A stretch of DNA of 64,000 bases from Klenkia sesuvii (GTDB lineage Bacteria; Actinomycetota; Actinomycetes; Mycobacteriales; Geodermatophilaceae). The notes beneath the pieces are model-generated. The model did not search any database. It was given only the letters and a program-made list of their open reading frames with translations, and was not told the DNA's origin. The stretch covers positions 62,001 to 126,000 of the forward strand of contig NZ_JBAPLU010000001.1 of the NCBI RefSeq assembly GCF_037083825.1. Reading direction: 5' to 3'. The first letter of the stretch is position 1, and each line of letters opens with the position of its first letter. Both the position numbers and the translations under genes were made by a program. Of this stretch, positions 25,947 to 34,827 are shown piece after piece.

Positions 25947-26962
25947 CGCAACCAGCCGGCGGCCTCGACCGCCCAGTACGTCAGGACCGTGCCCGCGCCG
26001 GCGCGGCGGATCGAGGTCAGGGTCTCGAGGATCGCCCGGCGGCGGTCGAGCATGCCGCGCTCGGCGGCCGCCTCGACCATCGCGTACTCACCGCTGACCT
26101 GGTAGGCGCTGACCGGGACGTCGACGGCGTCGGCGACCTGCCGCACGATGTCCAGGTAGGGCAGCGCGGGCTTGACCATGACGGCGTCGGCGCCCTCGGC
26201 GAGGTCCTGGGCCACCTCGCGCAGCGCCTCGGCGGCGTTGGGCGGGTCCATCTGGTAGGTCGAGCGGTCACCGAACTGCGGCGCACCCTCGGCGGCCTCG
26301 CGGAACGGGCCGTAGAAGCCCGAGGCGTACTTGGCGGCGTAGGCCAGGATCGGCACCTCGGTGAACGCGGCGGAGTCCAGCCCGGCCCGGATGGCGGCGA
26401 CCTGGCCGTCCATCATCCCGCTGGGGGCGACCAGGTGCGCCCCGGCCTGGGCCTGGGCGATCGCGACGGCGGCGTAGCGGTCCAACGTCGGGTCGTTGTC
26501 CACGACGCCCGCCGGGGTGACCACGCCGCAGTGGCCGTGGTCGGTGTACTCGCACAGGCACAGGTCGGCCATGAGCACGAGCTCGTCGCCCAGGTCGGCG
26601 CGCAGCTGCTGCAGGGCGACGTTGACCACGCCGTCGGCGGCGTCGGCCTGGGAGCCCACCGGGTCCTTGTCGGCGGGGATGCCGAACAGCATCAGCCCGC
26701 CGATGCCGGCCTCGGCGGCCTCCGCGGCGGCCGTGCGCACCGACTCCTGCGTGTGCTGCACGACCCCGGGCATCGAGGAGATCGGCTGCGGCTCGGTGAT
26801 GCCCTGCTTGACGAACACCGGCAGCACGAAGTCGGCGGGGGCCAGCCGGGTCTGCGCGGTCAACCGGCGCATCGCCGGCGTCGAGCGCAGCCGCCGTCCC
26901 CGCGCGAAACCCGGGCTGGCACCCCCACGCCGCCCTGCGCCGAGAGTCCGCCCCGCCGTCAC
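25943..26962 (-). CDS. hemB: Porphobilinogen synthase (ALA dehydratase)
   Basis: Condenses two 5-aminolevulinate molecules to porphobilinogen (339 aa). The Cys-type zinc site is present (ADLCLCEYTDHGHCG), so this is a Zn-dependent form, as are the two Schiff-base lysines in YAAKYASGFYGPFR and VMVKPALPYLD. I chose the GTG at 26962, which overlaps the hemD stop and includes the basic RRLRSTPAMRRL segment common to the family. Confidence 0.95.
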   Translation of the reverse strand: MTAGRTLGAGRRGGASPGFARGRRLRSTPAMRRLTAQTRLAPADFVLPVFVKQGITEPQPISSMPGVVQHTQESVRTAAAEAAEAGIGGLMLFGIPADKDPVGSQADAADGVVNVALQQLRADLGDELVLMADLCLCEYTDHGHCGVVTPAGVVDNDPTLDRYAAVAIAQAQAGAHLVAPSGMMDGQVAAIRAGLDSAAFTEVPILAYAAKYASGFYGPFREAAEGAPQFGDRSTYQMDPPNAAEALREVAQDLAEGADAVMVKPALPYLDIVRQVADAVDVPVSAYQVSGEYAMVEAAAERGMLDRRRAILETLTSIRRAGAGTVLTYWAVEAAGWLR

Positions 26963-28497
26963 TCCGCGGACCCGGCCTCGGCGCGGCGGGCCTCGGCGAA
27001 CGCGGCGAGCGCGTCGACCAGCGGACCGACCGCGGCGGTCTCGGGCTGGACGTCGACCCGCAGGCCGAACTCGGTGGCACTGGCCGCGGTGGCGGGGCCG
27101 ATGACCGAGACGACGGTGCGGGCGTGCGGCTTGCCGGCGATCCCGACCAGGTTGCGCACGGTCGAGGACGACGTGAAGCAGACGGCGTCGAAGCCGCCGC
27201 CCTTGATCGCCTCGCGCACGGCGGCGGCCGGCGGGGCGGCGCGCACGGTGCGGTAGGCGGTGACGTCGTCGACCTCCCAGCCGCGCTCCTTCAGGCCCGC
27301 GGTCAGGGTCTCGGTGGCGATGTCGGCGCGGGGCAGCAGCACCCGGTCGATCGGGTCGAAGACGTCGTCGTAGGGCGGGAAGTCCACGAGCAGGCCCTCG
27401 GAGGACTGCTCGCCGGAGGGCACCAGCTCGGGCACGATGCCGAACTCGCGCACGGCCTCGGCGGTCTGCTCGCCGACGCAGGCGACCTTGACCCCGGCGA
27501 AGGCGCGGGCGTCCAGGCCCAGCTCGACGAACTTCTCGCGGACGGCGCGCACCGCGTTGGTGGAGGTGAAGACGATCCACCCGTAGCGGCCGGTGACCAG
27601 GCCCTTGACCGCACGGTCCATCTGGGCCGCGCTGCGCGGGGGCTCCACGGCGATGGTGGGCACCTCCACCGGGACGGCGCCGTAGGCGCGCAGCCGCTCG
27701 CTCATGTCGCCGGCCTGCTCCTTGGTGCGGGGCACCAGCACCCGCCAGCCGAACAGCGGGCGGGACTCCCACCAACCCAGCCGGGCGCGCTTGTCCACGA
27801 CCGACCCGATGGTGGCCACGACCGACCCGGTGAAGGACTCGGTGCCGGCGTCCTTCTCCGCGACCGCGCCCAGCTTGGCCACGACGCTCTTCTGCGCGGT
27901 GCTGGAGCCGTCGGCGGTGACCACCACGGAGGTCGCGGCGGACATGCCGCCCTCGAGGAGGCCGGCGGCCACGAGCGGCAGCTGGTCGGCGGCGACCTGC
28001 AGCACGAGCGGGCTGCCGGTGCCGGTGGCGGCGGCGGCGAGCGCGGCCAGGTCGACCGGGTCCTCGCCGCGCAGGTCGGCCTGCACGGAACCCGCGCCCA
28101 CGGCCACGCCGGCGAACGCGGGCACGGCGCTGCCCACGGCCACGCCGGGGACGACGTCGAAGGGCACGCTGGTGCGGGTCACGGCCAGCACCTCCTTGAC
28201 CACCAGGTCGGTGGTGAAGGGGTCGCCGGCCACCAGCCGGACGACGACGGAGCCCCCCTTGGCGGCGGCCACGGCGGACTTGGCGACCTCGGCCGGCTCG
28301 CCGGTGGCGACGGCCAGCTCGAGGTCGGGGTGCGCCTCGCGCACGGCGTCGGTCAGCGGGGCCGGGACCTCGGCGTCGACCAGCACGAGGTCGGCGGCGG
28401 CCAGCGCCTCGGCGGCGCGGGTGGTCAGCATGCCGGGGTCACCGGGGCCGGCTCCGACGAAGACGACTCGGCCGGACTGCTTGCGTGAGCGCGTCAT
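26959..28497 (-). CDS. hemD: Fused uroporphyrinogen-III C-methyltransferase / uroporphyrinogen-III synthase
   Basis: Bifunctional 512-aa protein. The N-terminal half (about 10-240) is a tetrapyrrole methylase with FVGAGPGDPGMLT and VRLVAGDPF; the C-terminal half (about 265-505) is a HemD domain with VFTSTNAVRAVRE and CFTSSSTVRNL. The methylase half departs from active CobA/SUMT in several places (for example no clear GxPxVxPG motif), so it may be weak or structural. Such fusions are usual in actinobacteria. Preceded by a 76-base gap after hemC. Confidence 0.9.
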   Translation of the reverse strand: MTRSRKQSGRVVFVGAGPGDPGMLTTRAAEALAAADLVLVDAEVPAPLTDAVREAHPDLELAVATGEPAEVAKSAVAAAKGGSVVVRLVAGDPFTTDLVVKEVLAVTRTSVPFDVVPGVAVGSAVPAFAGVAVGAGSVQADLRGEDPVDLAALAAAATGTGSPLVLQVAADQLPLVAAGLLEGGMSAATSVVVTADGSSTAQKSVVAKLGAVAEKDAGTESFTGSVVATIGSVVDKRARLGWWESRPLFGWRVLVPRTKEQAGDMSERLRAYGAVPVEVPTIAVEPPRSAAQMDRAVKGLVTGRYGWIVFTSTNAVRAVREKFVELGLDARAFAGVKVACVGEQTAEAVREFGIVPELVPSGEQSSEGLLVDFPPYDDVFDPIDRVLLPRADIATETLTAGLKERGWEVDDVTAYRTVRAAPPAAAVREAIKGGGFDAVCFTSSSTVRNLVGIAGKPHARTVVSVIGPATAASATEFGLRVDVQPETAAVGPLVDALAAFAEARRAEAGSAE

Positions 28498-28573
28498 CGC
28501 GTGCTCTCCATCTCCGACCCCGAGGTGGGGTCGCTTGCGGTCGAACAGGGGGTCTGTGGGTGTGGCAGGGCGT

Positions 28574-29503
28574 TCATCGGCTGGCCGCCACGAGGGCGCC
28601 CGCACCGCGGTCGAGCAGGTCGGCCGCGAGGTCGCGGCCCAACCGGGTGGCGTCGGTCACGGGTCCGGAGACCGAACCGCGCACGGCGTCGCCGCCGTCG
28701 AGCGCGGTGACCGACGCCCGCAGGTAGATCTCCGCCCCGCCGTCCTCGGCCTCGCCGATCTCGGCGTGCGCGGCGACGGGCGCGCTGCACCCGGCCTCCA
28801 GGGTGGCCAGGACGGTGCGCTCGGCCGCGACGCAGGCGCGGGCACCGGCGTCGTCGAGGGCCGCCAGCAGCGACCGGGTGACGTCGTCGTCGCTCCGGCA
28901 CTCCACGGCCAGGGCACCCTGCGCGGGGGCGGGGAGCACCTGGAGCGGGTCGAGCACCTCGGTGACGGCGTCCAGCCGGCCGAGGCGGGCCAATCCTGCC
29001 CGGGCGAGGACCACCGCGTCCAGTTCGCCCGAGGTCACCTTGCCCATCCGGGTGTCGACGTTGCCCCGGATGGGGACCACCTCGAGGCCCAGGCCGAGGG
29101 CGCGCAGCTGGGCGACCCGGCGGGGGGCGCCGGTGCCGACGGTGGCCCCGGTGGGCAGTTCCCCCAGGGTCAAGCCGTCGCGGGCGACAAGGGCGTCGCG
29201 GGGGTCCTCCCGGGCGGGCACCGCGGCGATGACCAGTCCGGGCTCCTCGGCGGTGGGCAGGTCCTTGTAGCTGTGCACGGCGACGTCGACCCGGCCGTCG
29301 TGCAGCGCCTCGCGCAGCGCGCTGACGAACACCCCGGTGCCGCCGAGCTGGCTGATGGCGGCGGCGGACCGGTCGCCCTCGGTGGTGATGTGCACCAGCT
29401 CCACCGGTCGACCGCTGACCGCGGCGAGGGCGTCGGCGACGTGCCCGGACTGGGTCAGCGCGAGCTCGCTGCGCCGGGTGCCCAGCCGGATCGGGCCGGT
29501 CAC
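28574..29503 (-). CDS. hemC: Hydroxymethylbilane synthase (porphobilinogen deaminase)
   Basis: Polymerises four porphobilinogens into hydroxymethylbilane (309 aa). Seen: the N-terminal RLGTRRSELALTQ, the catalytic aspartate region HSYKDLPT, VGTGAPRRVAQL, and the dipyrromethane-cofactor cysteine in LEAGCSAPVAAHA. The GTG overlaps the hemA stop (GTGA). Confidence 0.95.
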   Translation of the reverse strand: MTGPIRLGTRRSELALTQSGHVADALAAVSGRPVELVHITTEGDRSAAAISQLGGTGVFVSALREALHDGRVDVAVHSYKDLPTAEEPGLVIAAVPAREDPRDALVARDGLTLGELPTGATVGTGAPRRVAQLRALGLGLEVVPIRGNVDTRMGKVTSGELDAVVLARAGLARLGRLDAVTEVLDPLQVLPAPAQGALAVECRSDDDVTRSLLAALDDAGARACVAAERTVLATLEAGCSAPVAAHAEIGEAEDGGAEIYLRASVTALDGGDAVRGSVSGPVTDATRLGRDLAADLLDRGAGALVAASR

Positions 29504-30879
29504 GGGAGGTCCCGGTCGGTGAGCTGGTCCAGCGTCGTGGTCGAGGTGGTGACGGCGGCGTCGACGGTGACGGCGTCGGCCAGCTTGCCGGTGGTGTCGG
29601 CGTCCAGGCCCAGCCCGAACAGCGCGCGCAGCGCGTCGGCGTAGTCGGTGCCGCCCGGGGCGCTGGCCAGCTCCTTGACCCGCACGGTGGGCTCGTGCAG
29701 CAGCTTGTCGACCACCCGGCGGACGGTGCGGGCGATCTCGGACCGGGCCCGGGCGTCGAGGTCGGGCAACCGGGTGGACAGGCGCAGCAGCTCGGCGTCG
29801 ACCACGTCGGCGGCCTGGCTGCGCAGCGCCGACACCGTGGGGGCGACGGCGGCGGCCTGCCGCTCGGCGCGCAGCAGCGAGGTCTCGAGCTCGACGAGGG
29901 CGTGCGCGGCGGCGATGTCGTCGGCGGCGACGGACCCGGCCACCGGCTGGCCGGGCCGGGCGGCCCGCTCGCCCTGCAGCATCGCCAGGTCGACCACGTG
30001 GACGCCCGGCAGGGTGCCGACCGCGGCGTCGACGTCGCGGGGCAGTGCCAGGTCGACCACCACCAGCGGGCGGTCCCGGCCGGCCATCGCGGTGCCGACG
30101 ACGTCGGTGCCGATGACCGTCCCGGTGGCACCGGTGCAGGTGACGAGCACGTCGGCGGCGGCCACCTCGTCGGCCAGCCGGTCCAGGTCGGCGGCCCGGC
30201 CCCCGATCGACTCGGCCAGCCGGGCGGCGGTGGACGGCGTCCGGCTGGTGACGGTGACGGTGGCACCGCGGCGGGCGAGGGTGGTGGCGGCCAGCGCCCC
30301 CATCGACCCCGCGCCGACCACCAGCACCGGCCGGCCCGCCAGCTCGCCGACGCGGTCGGTGACGCGGTCGAGGGCGACCGAGACCAGCGAGGCGCCGGCC
30401 CGGTCGATGCCGGTCTCGCTGTGCACGCGCTTGCCCACCCGCAGCGCCCGCTGGGCGATGGGGTGCAGCTCGCGCCCGATCGCGCCCTCGGCCTGGGCCA
30501 GCGCGTAGGCCGCGCGCAGCTGGCCCAGCACCTGGGTCTCGCCGACCACCATGGAGTCCAGGCCCGCGGCCACGACGCACAGGTGACCGATGGCCTGGTC
30601 CTCGTAGTGCACGGTGACGTAGGGCGAGAGGTCCTCGACGCCGGTGCCGGCGTGCCGGGCCAGCACCCGGCTGACGTCGGCCACCCCGCCGTGGAACCGG
30701 TCGACCTCGGCGAAGATCTCGACCCGGTTGCAGGTCGCCAGGACCAGCGCCTCGGACACGTGCTCGCAGTCCAGCAGCTCGTGCAGGGTCTTGACGGTGT
30801 CGTCGCCGTTCATGGCGGCCTGCTCGAGCAGGGTCACCGGCGCGGTCTGGTGGCTGATGCCGACGGCGAGGAGGCTCAT
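29500..30879 (-). CDS. hemA: Glutamyl-tRNA reductase
   Basis: First enzyme of C5 tetrapyrrole synthesis (459 aa): reduces Glu-tRNA to glutamate-1-semialdehyde. Seen: GISHQTAPV, the nucleophilic cysteine in LATCNRVEIF, VVGETQVLGQ, and the NADPH site VLVVGAGSMGALAA. The ATG overlaps the rex stop (ATGA). Being second in an operon led by rex suggests NADH/NAD+ control of heme supply. Confidence 0.96.
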   Translation of the reverse strand: MSLLAVGISHQTAPVTLLEQAAMNGDDTVKTLHELLDCEHVSEALVLATCNRVEIFAEVDRFHGGVADVSRVLARHAGTGVEDLSPYVTVHYEDQAIGHLCVVAAGLDSMVVGETQVLGQLRAAYALAQAEGAIGRELHPIAQRALRVGKRVHSETGIDRAGASLVSVALDRVTDRVGELAGRPVLVVGAGSMGALAATTLARRGATVTVTSRTPSTAARLAESIGGRAADLDRLADEVAAADVLVTCTGATGTVIGTDVVGTAMAGRDRPLVVVDLALPRDVDAAVGTLPGVHVVDLAMLQGERAARPGQPVAGSVAADDIAAAHALVELETSLLRAERQAAAVAPTVSALRSQAADVVDAELLRLSTRLPDLDARARSEIARTVRRVVDKLLHEPTVRVKELASAPGGTDYADALRALFGLGLDADTTGKLADAVTVDAAVTTSTTTLDQLTDRDLP

Positions 30880-31559
30880 GGGAGGGCCACCTGCTCGCTC
30901 ATCCGGTGGGGCACGACGTCCACACCCTTCTGCTGGTCCAGGAAGGCCAGCACCTGCAGTTCCACCGACAGGTCGACCTGCCGGACGTCGACCCCGGCGG
31001 GGACGGCGAGCGCCACGGGGGCGAAGTTCACGATGCTGCGCACCCCGGCGGCCACCAGCCGGTCGCACACCGACTGGGCCACGGTCGCCGGCGTCGTGAC
31101 CACGGCGATGGTCACCCCGTGCGCGGCGACGACCTCCTCGAGGTCCTCGACCGGGCGGACGGCGGTGCCGCCGACGACGTCGCCCACGCGGGCGGGGTCG
31201 GCGTCCAGCAGCCCGACGAAGGTGAAGCCCCGGGTGCCGAAACCGGCGTAGCCGGCGAGCGCCGACCCCAGGTTGCCCATGCCGACGAGGACGCAGGAGC
31301 GGGCCTGCTCGACGCCGAGCGCACGGGCCAGCCGCTCGCGCAGGGCGGGGACGGCGTAGCCGACGCCCCGGACGCCGCACGGGCCGAGGTAGGAGAGGTC
31401 CTTGCGCAGCCCGGCGGGGTTGACCCCGGCGGCGGAGGCGAGCTCACCGCTGGACACCGACCCGCGACCGGCCTCGGCCAGGCCGGTGAGCACGCGCAGG
31501 TAGACCGCCAGCCGGGCCACCGTCGCCTCCGGGATGGCCCGGGTCCGCACCTCGGTCAC
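30876..31559 (-). CDS. rex: Redox-sensing transcriptional repressor Rex
   Basis: NAD(H)-responsive repressor (227 aa). The N-terminal winged helix includes the family recognition segment GVNPAGLRKDLSYLG, followed by a Rossmann domain with VLVGMGNLGSALAGY and a C-terminal swapped helix. Rex leaves DNA when NADH binds and typically controls nuo, cydABCD and rex-hem genes. The GTG has a GAGGAGG ribosome-binding site four bases upstream. Rex sites are visible before this operon and before nuoA. Confidence 0.95.
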   Translation of the reverse strand: MTEVRTRAIPEATVARLAVYLRVLTGLAEAGRGSVSSGELASAAGVNPAGLRKDLSYLGPCGVRGVGYAVPALRERLARALGVEQARSCVLVGMGNLGSALAGYAGFGTRGFTFVGLLDADPARVGDVVGGTAVRPVEDLEEVVAAHGVTIAVVTTPATVAQSVCDRLVAAGVRSIVNFAPVALAVPAGVDVRQVDLSVELQVLAFLDQQKGVDVVPHRMSEQVALP

Positions 31560-31720
31560 GCGCCCTCCTCGCTGGTCCCGCCCACCCGGCTGCGGCCACC
31601 GCGGACGCACCGGTCGGGGTGGTCCACGGGCGTCTCCACTGCGGTGCGCGCGCACGCAGGGGGTGCCGCTGGCGTCGAGGGGGTGTCGGCCGGGTCTCGT
31701 CGGCCCGGCAACGCCACGGT

Positions 31721-31746
31721 AACCGCTTGTGAACGTCGGAACAAAG
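31721..31746 (-). promoter_or_regulatory. rex operon promoter overlapping a degenerate Rex site
   Basis: On the minus strand TTGTTC (31744-31739) and TACCGT are separated by 17 bases, a plausible -35/-10 pair. The spacer contains TTCACAA, one perfect Rex half-site, and the -35 side supplies TTGTTCC, which keeps four of seven bases of the other half at the correct 4-base spacing. This suggests weak autoregulation. The remaining part of the 31560-31812 gap shows nothing else. Confidence 0.55.
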
Positions 31747-31812
31747 TCCCGTGGGGCATCCGTGCAGGTCACCGGCCCCCGATGTGTCCGACGCCACCGC
31801 TGCGGCGGGTGC

Positions 31813-32064
31813 TCAGCGGGCCGCGAGGTCCCGTCGGAGCCGGTCGACGTCGACGGTGAAGTAGCTGTGCTCGCGGCCGTCGAGCAGGACCACGGGCACC
31901 CGGTCGCCGTACTCGGCCTGCAGCTCGGGGTCGCCGTCCACGTCCACGGCGGTGACCGCGAGGCCGTGCTCGGCGGCCACGCGGGCCAGCGTCTCGGCCG
32001 CCACCTCGCAGAGGTGGCAGGACTGCCGGGTCAGCAGCTGCAGCGCAGGGGCGGGCTCAGCCAC
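31813..32064 (-). CDS. Glutaredoxin-like protein
   Basis: 83-aa glutaredoxin/thioredoxin-fold protein of the DUF836 type with a redox CHLC motif (RQSCHLCEVA) and the conserved VPVVLLDGRE strand. It probably handles disulfides in the cytoplasm; in a mycothiol-using organism a glutathione role is unlikely. It overlaps the upstream ligase gene by eight bases. The same neighbour is found beside hemA in mycobacteria (Rv0508). Confidence 0.85.
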   Translation of the reverse strand: MAEPAPALQLLTRQSCHLCEVAAETLARVAAEHGLAVTAVDVDGDPELQAEYGDRVPVVLLDGREHSYFTVDVDRLRRDLAAR

Positions 32065-33655
32065 CCTGCACCCCGGCGTCGACGCCCTCGGCGTGCTGGG
32101 TCTCGGCGGCGATGCGGTCCAGGCCCAGCTCGCGCAGCCGGGCCCGGCTGACCTTGCCGGTCAGGGAGTGCGGGAGCGCGTCGACCAGGTGCACCGACCG
32201 CGGCACCTTGAACCGGGCCAGGGAGGTGCGGGCGTAGGCCCGCAGCGTCTCGCCGTCGACCTCGGCGCCGGGGGTGAGCACGACGAAGGCCCGCACCGAC
32301 TCCCCGGTCCGCTCGTCGGGCACCCCGATGACCGCCGCCTCGGCGACCTCCGGGTGGCCCTCCAGCACGCGCTCGACCTCCAGCGGGTACACGTTGAACC
32401 CGCTGACCAGCACCAGGTCGCGGCGCCGGTCCACCAGGTGCAGGTCGCCCTGCGCGTCGCGGTAGGCGATGTCGCCGGTGAGCAGCCACCCCTCGGCGTC
32501 GGGCCCGTCGGCGCCGTCGGGCCAGTAGCCGCCGAACAGGTTGGGCCCGCGCACGCACACCTCGCCGGCGCTGTCGGGCGGGTCGTCGCCGAAGGGGTCG
32601 CCGAACACGTCCTCGCGCACCCGGCTGCCGGGGTCGGGGCCGGCCTCGGGGCCACCGGCGGTGTCCCGCAGCACCAGCTCGACGCCGGGCAGCGGGGCGC
32701 CGATGCAGGCCGGTTTGCCGCGTCCGGTGACCAGGGTGGTGGTCAGCACCGGCGCGGCCTCGGTCAGGCCGTAGCCCTCCCACACCGTCACCGCGGCGCG
32801 CTCCTTCATCGCCGTCCAGACGCGGGGGGCCAGCGGCGCGGAGCCCGAGCTCGCCGTGTGCACCGCGGCGAAGGCGCGGCGCAGCGCGGTGTCCGAGCCG
32901 GCGGCGTCGGCGGCGGCCAGCCAGGCCTGGTACATCGGCGGCGCGGCCGGGACGGCGGTGACGCCCTCGGCCGTCATCAGCTCCAGGGTGGCCACCGGGT
33001 CGAACGCGGGGACGACGACGCCGCACGACGCCGTGGCGGCCACCAGGCCCAGGCCGCCGTTGAGCCCGTAGACGTGGAAGAGCGGCAGGGCGAGCAGGAC
33101 GACGTCGCCGGGGCGCACCGGGGCGGGGTCGACCGCGAGCACCTGCTGCTGGTTGGCCAGCAGCACGGCGTGGGTGAGCATCGCACCGCGCGGGCGGCCG
33201 GTGGTGCCGCTGGTGTAGGCCAGCAGGGCCAGCGCGTCGGGATCGTCGGGGTCGGCCGGGGGCTCGCCGTCGGCCGCCGGCGGGCCGACCTGCACGGGCA
33301 CGCCGGCCAGCTCCTCGCGACCGGCGGCCACCACCAGCGCGCGGGCCCCGGAGTCGGTGAGCAGGTGGGTGAGCTCGGGGTCGGTGTAGGCGGTGTTCAC
33401 CGGGACGACGACCAGCCCGGCCCGCATCGCGCCCACGACGGCGAGCACCCAGTCGATGCCGTTGGGCAGCTGCACGGCCACCCGGTCCCCCGCCGCGAGC
33501 CCGCGGGCGGCGTACCCGGCCGCGGCCCGCTCGACCGCCTCGTCGAGCTCCGTCCAGGTCAGCCGCCGGTCCCCCTCGACCAGTGCGGGGGCCGGGCCGT
33601 GGGTGCGCGCGGCGGCGCGGACGAGACCGTGGAACGTGCGGGCTGCGGGGGCCAC
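32057..33655 (-). CDS. AMP-dependent acyl-CoA synthetase/ligase
   Basis: 532-aa ANL-superfamily enzyme that adenylates a carboxylic acid and joins it to CoA. Seen: the P-loop LAYTSGTTGRPRGAML, the WEGYGLTEAAPV motif, the hinge VDRRRDLVLVSGFNVYP and the C-terminal lysine LTGKVSRARLR. The acid is likely medium or long chain, but the substrate pocket cannot be read by eye. GGAGGAGA precedes the GTG. Its overlap with the glutaredoxin gene implies joint expression. Confidence 0.88.
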   Translation of the reverse strand: MAPAARTFHGLVRAAARTHGPAPALVEGDRRLTWTELDEAVERAAAGYAARGLAAGDRVAVQLPNGIDWVLAVVGAMRAGLVVVPVNTAYTDPELTHLLTDSGARALVVAAGREELAGVPVQVGPPAADGEPPADPDDPDALALLAYTSGTTGRPRGAMLTHAVLLANQQQVLAVDPAPVRPGDVVLLALPLFHVYGLNGGLGLVAATASCGVVVPAFDPVATLELMTAEGVTAVPAAPPMYQAWLAAADAAGSDTALRRAFAAVHTASSGSAPLAPRVWTAMKERAAVTVWEGYGLTEAAPVLTTTLVTGRGKPACIGAPLPGVELVLRDTAGGPEAGPDPGSRVREDVFGDPFGDDPPDSAGEVCVRGPNLFGGYWPDGADGPDAEGWLLTGDIAYRDAQGDLHLVDRRRDLVLVSGFNVYPLEVERVLEGHPEVAEAAVIGVPDERTGESVRAFVVLTPGAEVDGETLRAYARTSLARFKVPRSVHLVDALPHSLTGKVSRARLRELGLDRIAAETQHAEGVDAGVQGG

Positions 33656-33806
33656 TGCGGGTTCTCCTCCCTCGGCGGTCCCCCGGTCCGGGACCGCTCG
33701 CGTGGACGCGGAGGCCCGATGTTGTCACCATGGGGCCGACCTGCGCAGGTCAGGGCCCGGGTGGACGGGTCACGAGCGGTGCGCCGACGACGACGGGGGG
33801 ACGTCC

Positions 33807-34706
33807 ATGCCCCGCCAGGGTCGTGCCGCCGAGGACCTCGAGCGGGGGGCGGGTGCGGCCGGCGCCGGGGCCGACCCGGCCGAGGGCACCGCCGTCGTCG
33901 TCCCACGCCCCCGGCCGACACCACGCCCCCGGCCGACACCCCGGCCGCGCACGCCCGGACCCCGCCGGGCCGGCGGCGTCGAGGGCGCGCCAGCGACCCC
34001 GCCGGTGACCCCGCCACCGTCCCCGCGCCACCGCCCCGCCGAGCCCGATCCCACCGTGGAGCCCGACCCCGCCGCCGAGCCCGATCCCACCACGGGGTCC
34101 AGCCCCACGGCCGAGCCCGATGCCACCGCGGAGCTGCCGGCGCAGCCCGAGGGCGAGGAGCAGGTCGCGGTCTGGACGCTGGTCGAGCGCGCGCAGGCAG
34201 GTGAGGCCGAGGCGTTCGGCGAGCTGTACGACCGCTACGCCGACATGGTGTTCCGGTTCCTCTACCACCGGGTCGCCGACCGGCAGACGGCCGAGGACTT
34301 CACCAGCGAGACCTTCGTGCGCGCGCTGCGGCGCATCGACTCCCTCACGTTCCAGGGCCGCGACGTCGGCGCCTGGCTGGTGACCATCGCGCGCAACATC
34401 GTCCTCGACCACGTGAAGAGCAGCCGGTTCCGGCTGGAGGTGACCACCGCCGACATGCGCGACGCCGACCGGGCCACCGACGGCCCCGAGGACGCGGTGC
34501 TGCAGGGGTTGACCAACGCCGAGCTGATGGCGTGCGTGGCGCAGCTGGGCGACGAGCAGCGGGAGTGCATCGCGCTGCGGTTCCTCCAGGGGCTCTCGGT
34601 GTCGGAGACCGCGGCCGCCATGGGCAAGAAGGACGGCGCCGTGAAGGCGCTGCAGCACCGGGCCGTGAAGCGGCTGGCCACGCTGCTGCCGGAGGGGTTG
34701 CGGTGA
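33807..34706 (+). CDS. BldN-like ECF sigma factor with long N-terminal extension
   Basis: 299 aa. Residues 1 to about 120 are a Pro/Arg/Glu-rich low-complexity extension with a repeated PRPTPRPRP unit. Sigma region 2 (about 135-210) includes VGAWLVTIARNIVLDHVKSSR, and region 4 (about 235-295) has LQGLSVSETAAAMGKKDGAVK. Region 2 closely resembles Streptomyces BldN, which is also made with an N-terminal extension that is removed. A GGGGGG tract six bases before the ATG serves as ribosome-binding site. The gene downstream encodes its probable anti-sigma factor. Confidence 0.85.
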   Translation: MPRQGRAAEDLERGAGAAGAGADPAEGTAVVVPRPRPTPRPRPTPRPRTPGPRRAGGVEGAPATPPVTPPPSPRHRPAEPDPTVEPDPAAEPDPTTGSSPTAEPDATAELPAQPEGEEQVAVWTLVERAQAGEAEAFGELYDRYADMVFRFLYHRVADRQTAEDFTSETFVRALRRIDSLTFQGRDVGAWLVTIARNIVLDHVKSSRFRLEVTTADMRDADRATDGPEDAVLQGLTNAELMACVAQLGDEQRECIALRFLQGLSVSETAAAMGKKDGAVKALQHRAVKRLATLLPEGLR

Positions 34707-34827
34707 CCCGTCCGGGTGGGCGGGGAAGTTACCTGCCGGTACCCCGTATCGGTGGGACGGGCCCCTCGTTGTTCGCGCTGACACGACCCGCCGGGCCGGT
34801 CGGTGCGCACGCGGGACGGGGACGACG

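Noticed and set aside
30876..31772. Longer Rex of 298 aa
   Set aside because: The extra N-terminal residues have no similarity to Rex and would span the promoter; GTG 31559 has a good ribosome-binding site.
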